This document shows positions 13,476-13,605 of a stretch of 13,605 nucleotides of DNA, in pieces. The position numbers and the translations under genes were made by a program. The stretch comes from Firmicutes bacterium UBA2598. GTDB taxonomy: Bacteria > Bacillota > PH28-bin88. The stretch lies in assembly GCA_002339345.1 (NCBI GenBank), contig DDKM01000076.1, positions 1 through 13,605 on the forward strand, in the 5' to 3' direction. Under the pieces are notes generated by a model. That model did not search any database. It was not told the DNA's origin and saw nothing but the letters and a program-made list of their open reading frames with translations. Numbering within the stretch: position 1 is the stretch's first letter; each line of letters starts with the position of its first letter.

Positions 13476-13605
13476 AAGAAGGATCGAAGGCCTCATTTAA
13501 AACTATGTTATTGGCATTTTCTTGGTCAACTCAACAACCTCCCACCTTTGGGATTATTATCACAGGTAACGGAGGTTTTATAGAAACCCGCCCCTGAAAA
13601 CCCAC
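13476..13605. other. window end without a convincing gene
   Basis: This stretch is visibly more A/T-rich than the genes before it. The only + frame with a start is a 30-codon ORF (13505-13597) without a ribosome binding site. AACCTCC (13536-13542) and GGAGGTT (13571-13577) are perfect inverted repeats 28 bases apart, so a ribosome-binding-like GGAGGT could be masked by pairing. No start codon follows at a suitable distance before the window ends. Confidence 0.4.

Noticed and set aside
13505..13597. 30-codon ORF at the window end as the start of a KamC-like gene
   Set aside because: It closes at a TGA inside the window, has no ribosome binding site and does not resemble a MutS-type ATPase.

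Overview
The window looks like the chromosome of an anaerobic, Gram-positive member of the Firmicutes of the Desulfotomaculum/Pelotomaculum (Peptococcaceae) kind. This is inferred from strong AGGAGG-type ribosome binding sites, frequent GTG/TTG starts, a moderately GC-rich base composition, an iron-sulfur/flavin electron-transfer pair of the AsrAB/HydBG/FloxBA type, and an adenosylcobalamin-dependent enzyme with a KamB-like reactivase. Nothing here fixes the genus. I see no tRNA, rRNA, transposase or CRISPR array.

Region 1 (1-1945) holds the end of an electron-transfer operon: a two-cluster 4Fe-4S protein and an overlapping FAD/NAD(P)H-binding partner, closed by a very clear intrinsic terminator. 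Their catalytic or Hdr-type partners must lie upstream of the window. Region 2 (1946-3103) is a single cation/Ca2+ exchanger-family antiporter. Its leader can fold into a compact multi-helix RNA and is a riboswitch candidate.

Region 3 (3104-9232) is a probable catabolic operon on the + strand: an FCD-domain regulator with a winged helix that is not of the usual GntR type, an unrecognised 149-residue protein, a RidA-family enamine/imine deaminase, a fold-type I PLP enzyme, a TrmFO/GidA-like FAD oxidoreductase with a cysteine motif, and an IT-superfamily-like permease. The set reads as import of a small organic acid or amino acid, its PLP- and flavin-dependent conversion, and clean-up of reactive imines.

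Region 4 (9233-13605) holds one minus-strand gene for a cysteine-rich flavoprotein-reductase-like protein. Diverging from it is a three-gene + strand operon: an 87-residue protein of unknown function, a 608-residue cobalamin-dependent mutase with the B12 domain fused in front of a TIM-barrel-like domain, and a KamB-like P-loop reactivase. The last 130 bases hold no convincing gene.

Regions 3 and 4 together suggest a B12- and PLP-dependent amino-acid (or related acid) degradation pathway that I cannot match to the known lysine, ornithine or glutamate fermentation clusters. The dehydrogenases, cleavage enzymes and thiolases of those pathways (Kdd, Kce, Ord, OrtAB) are absent. The substrate is unknown.
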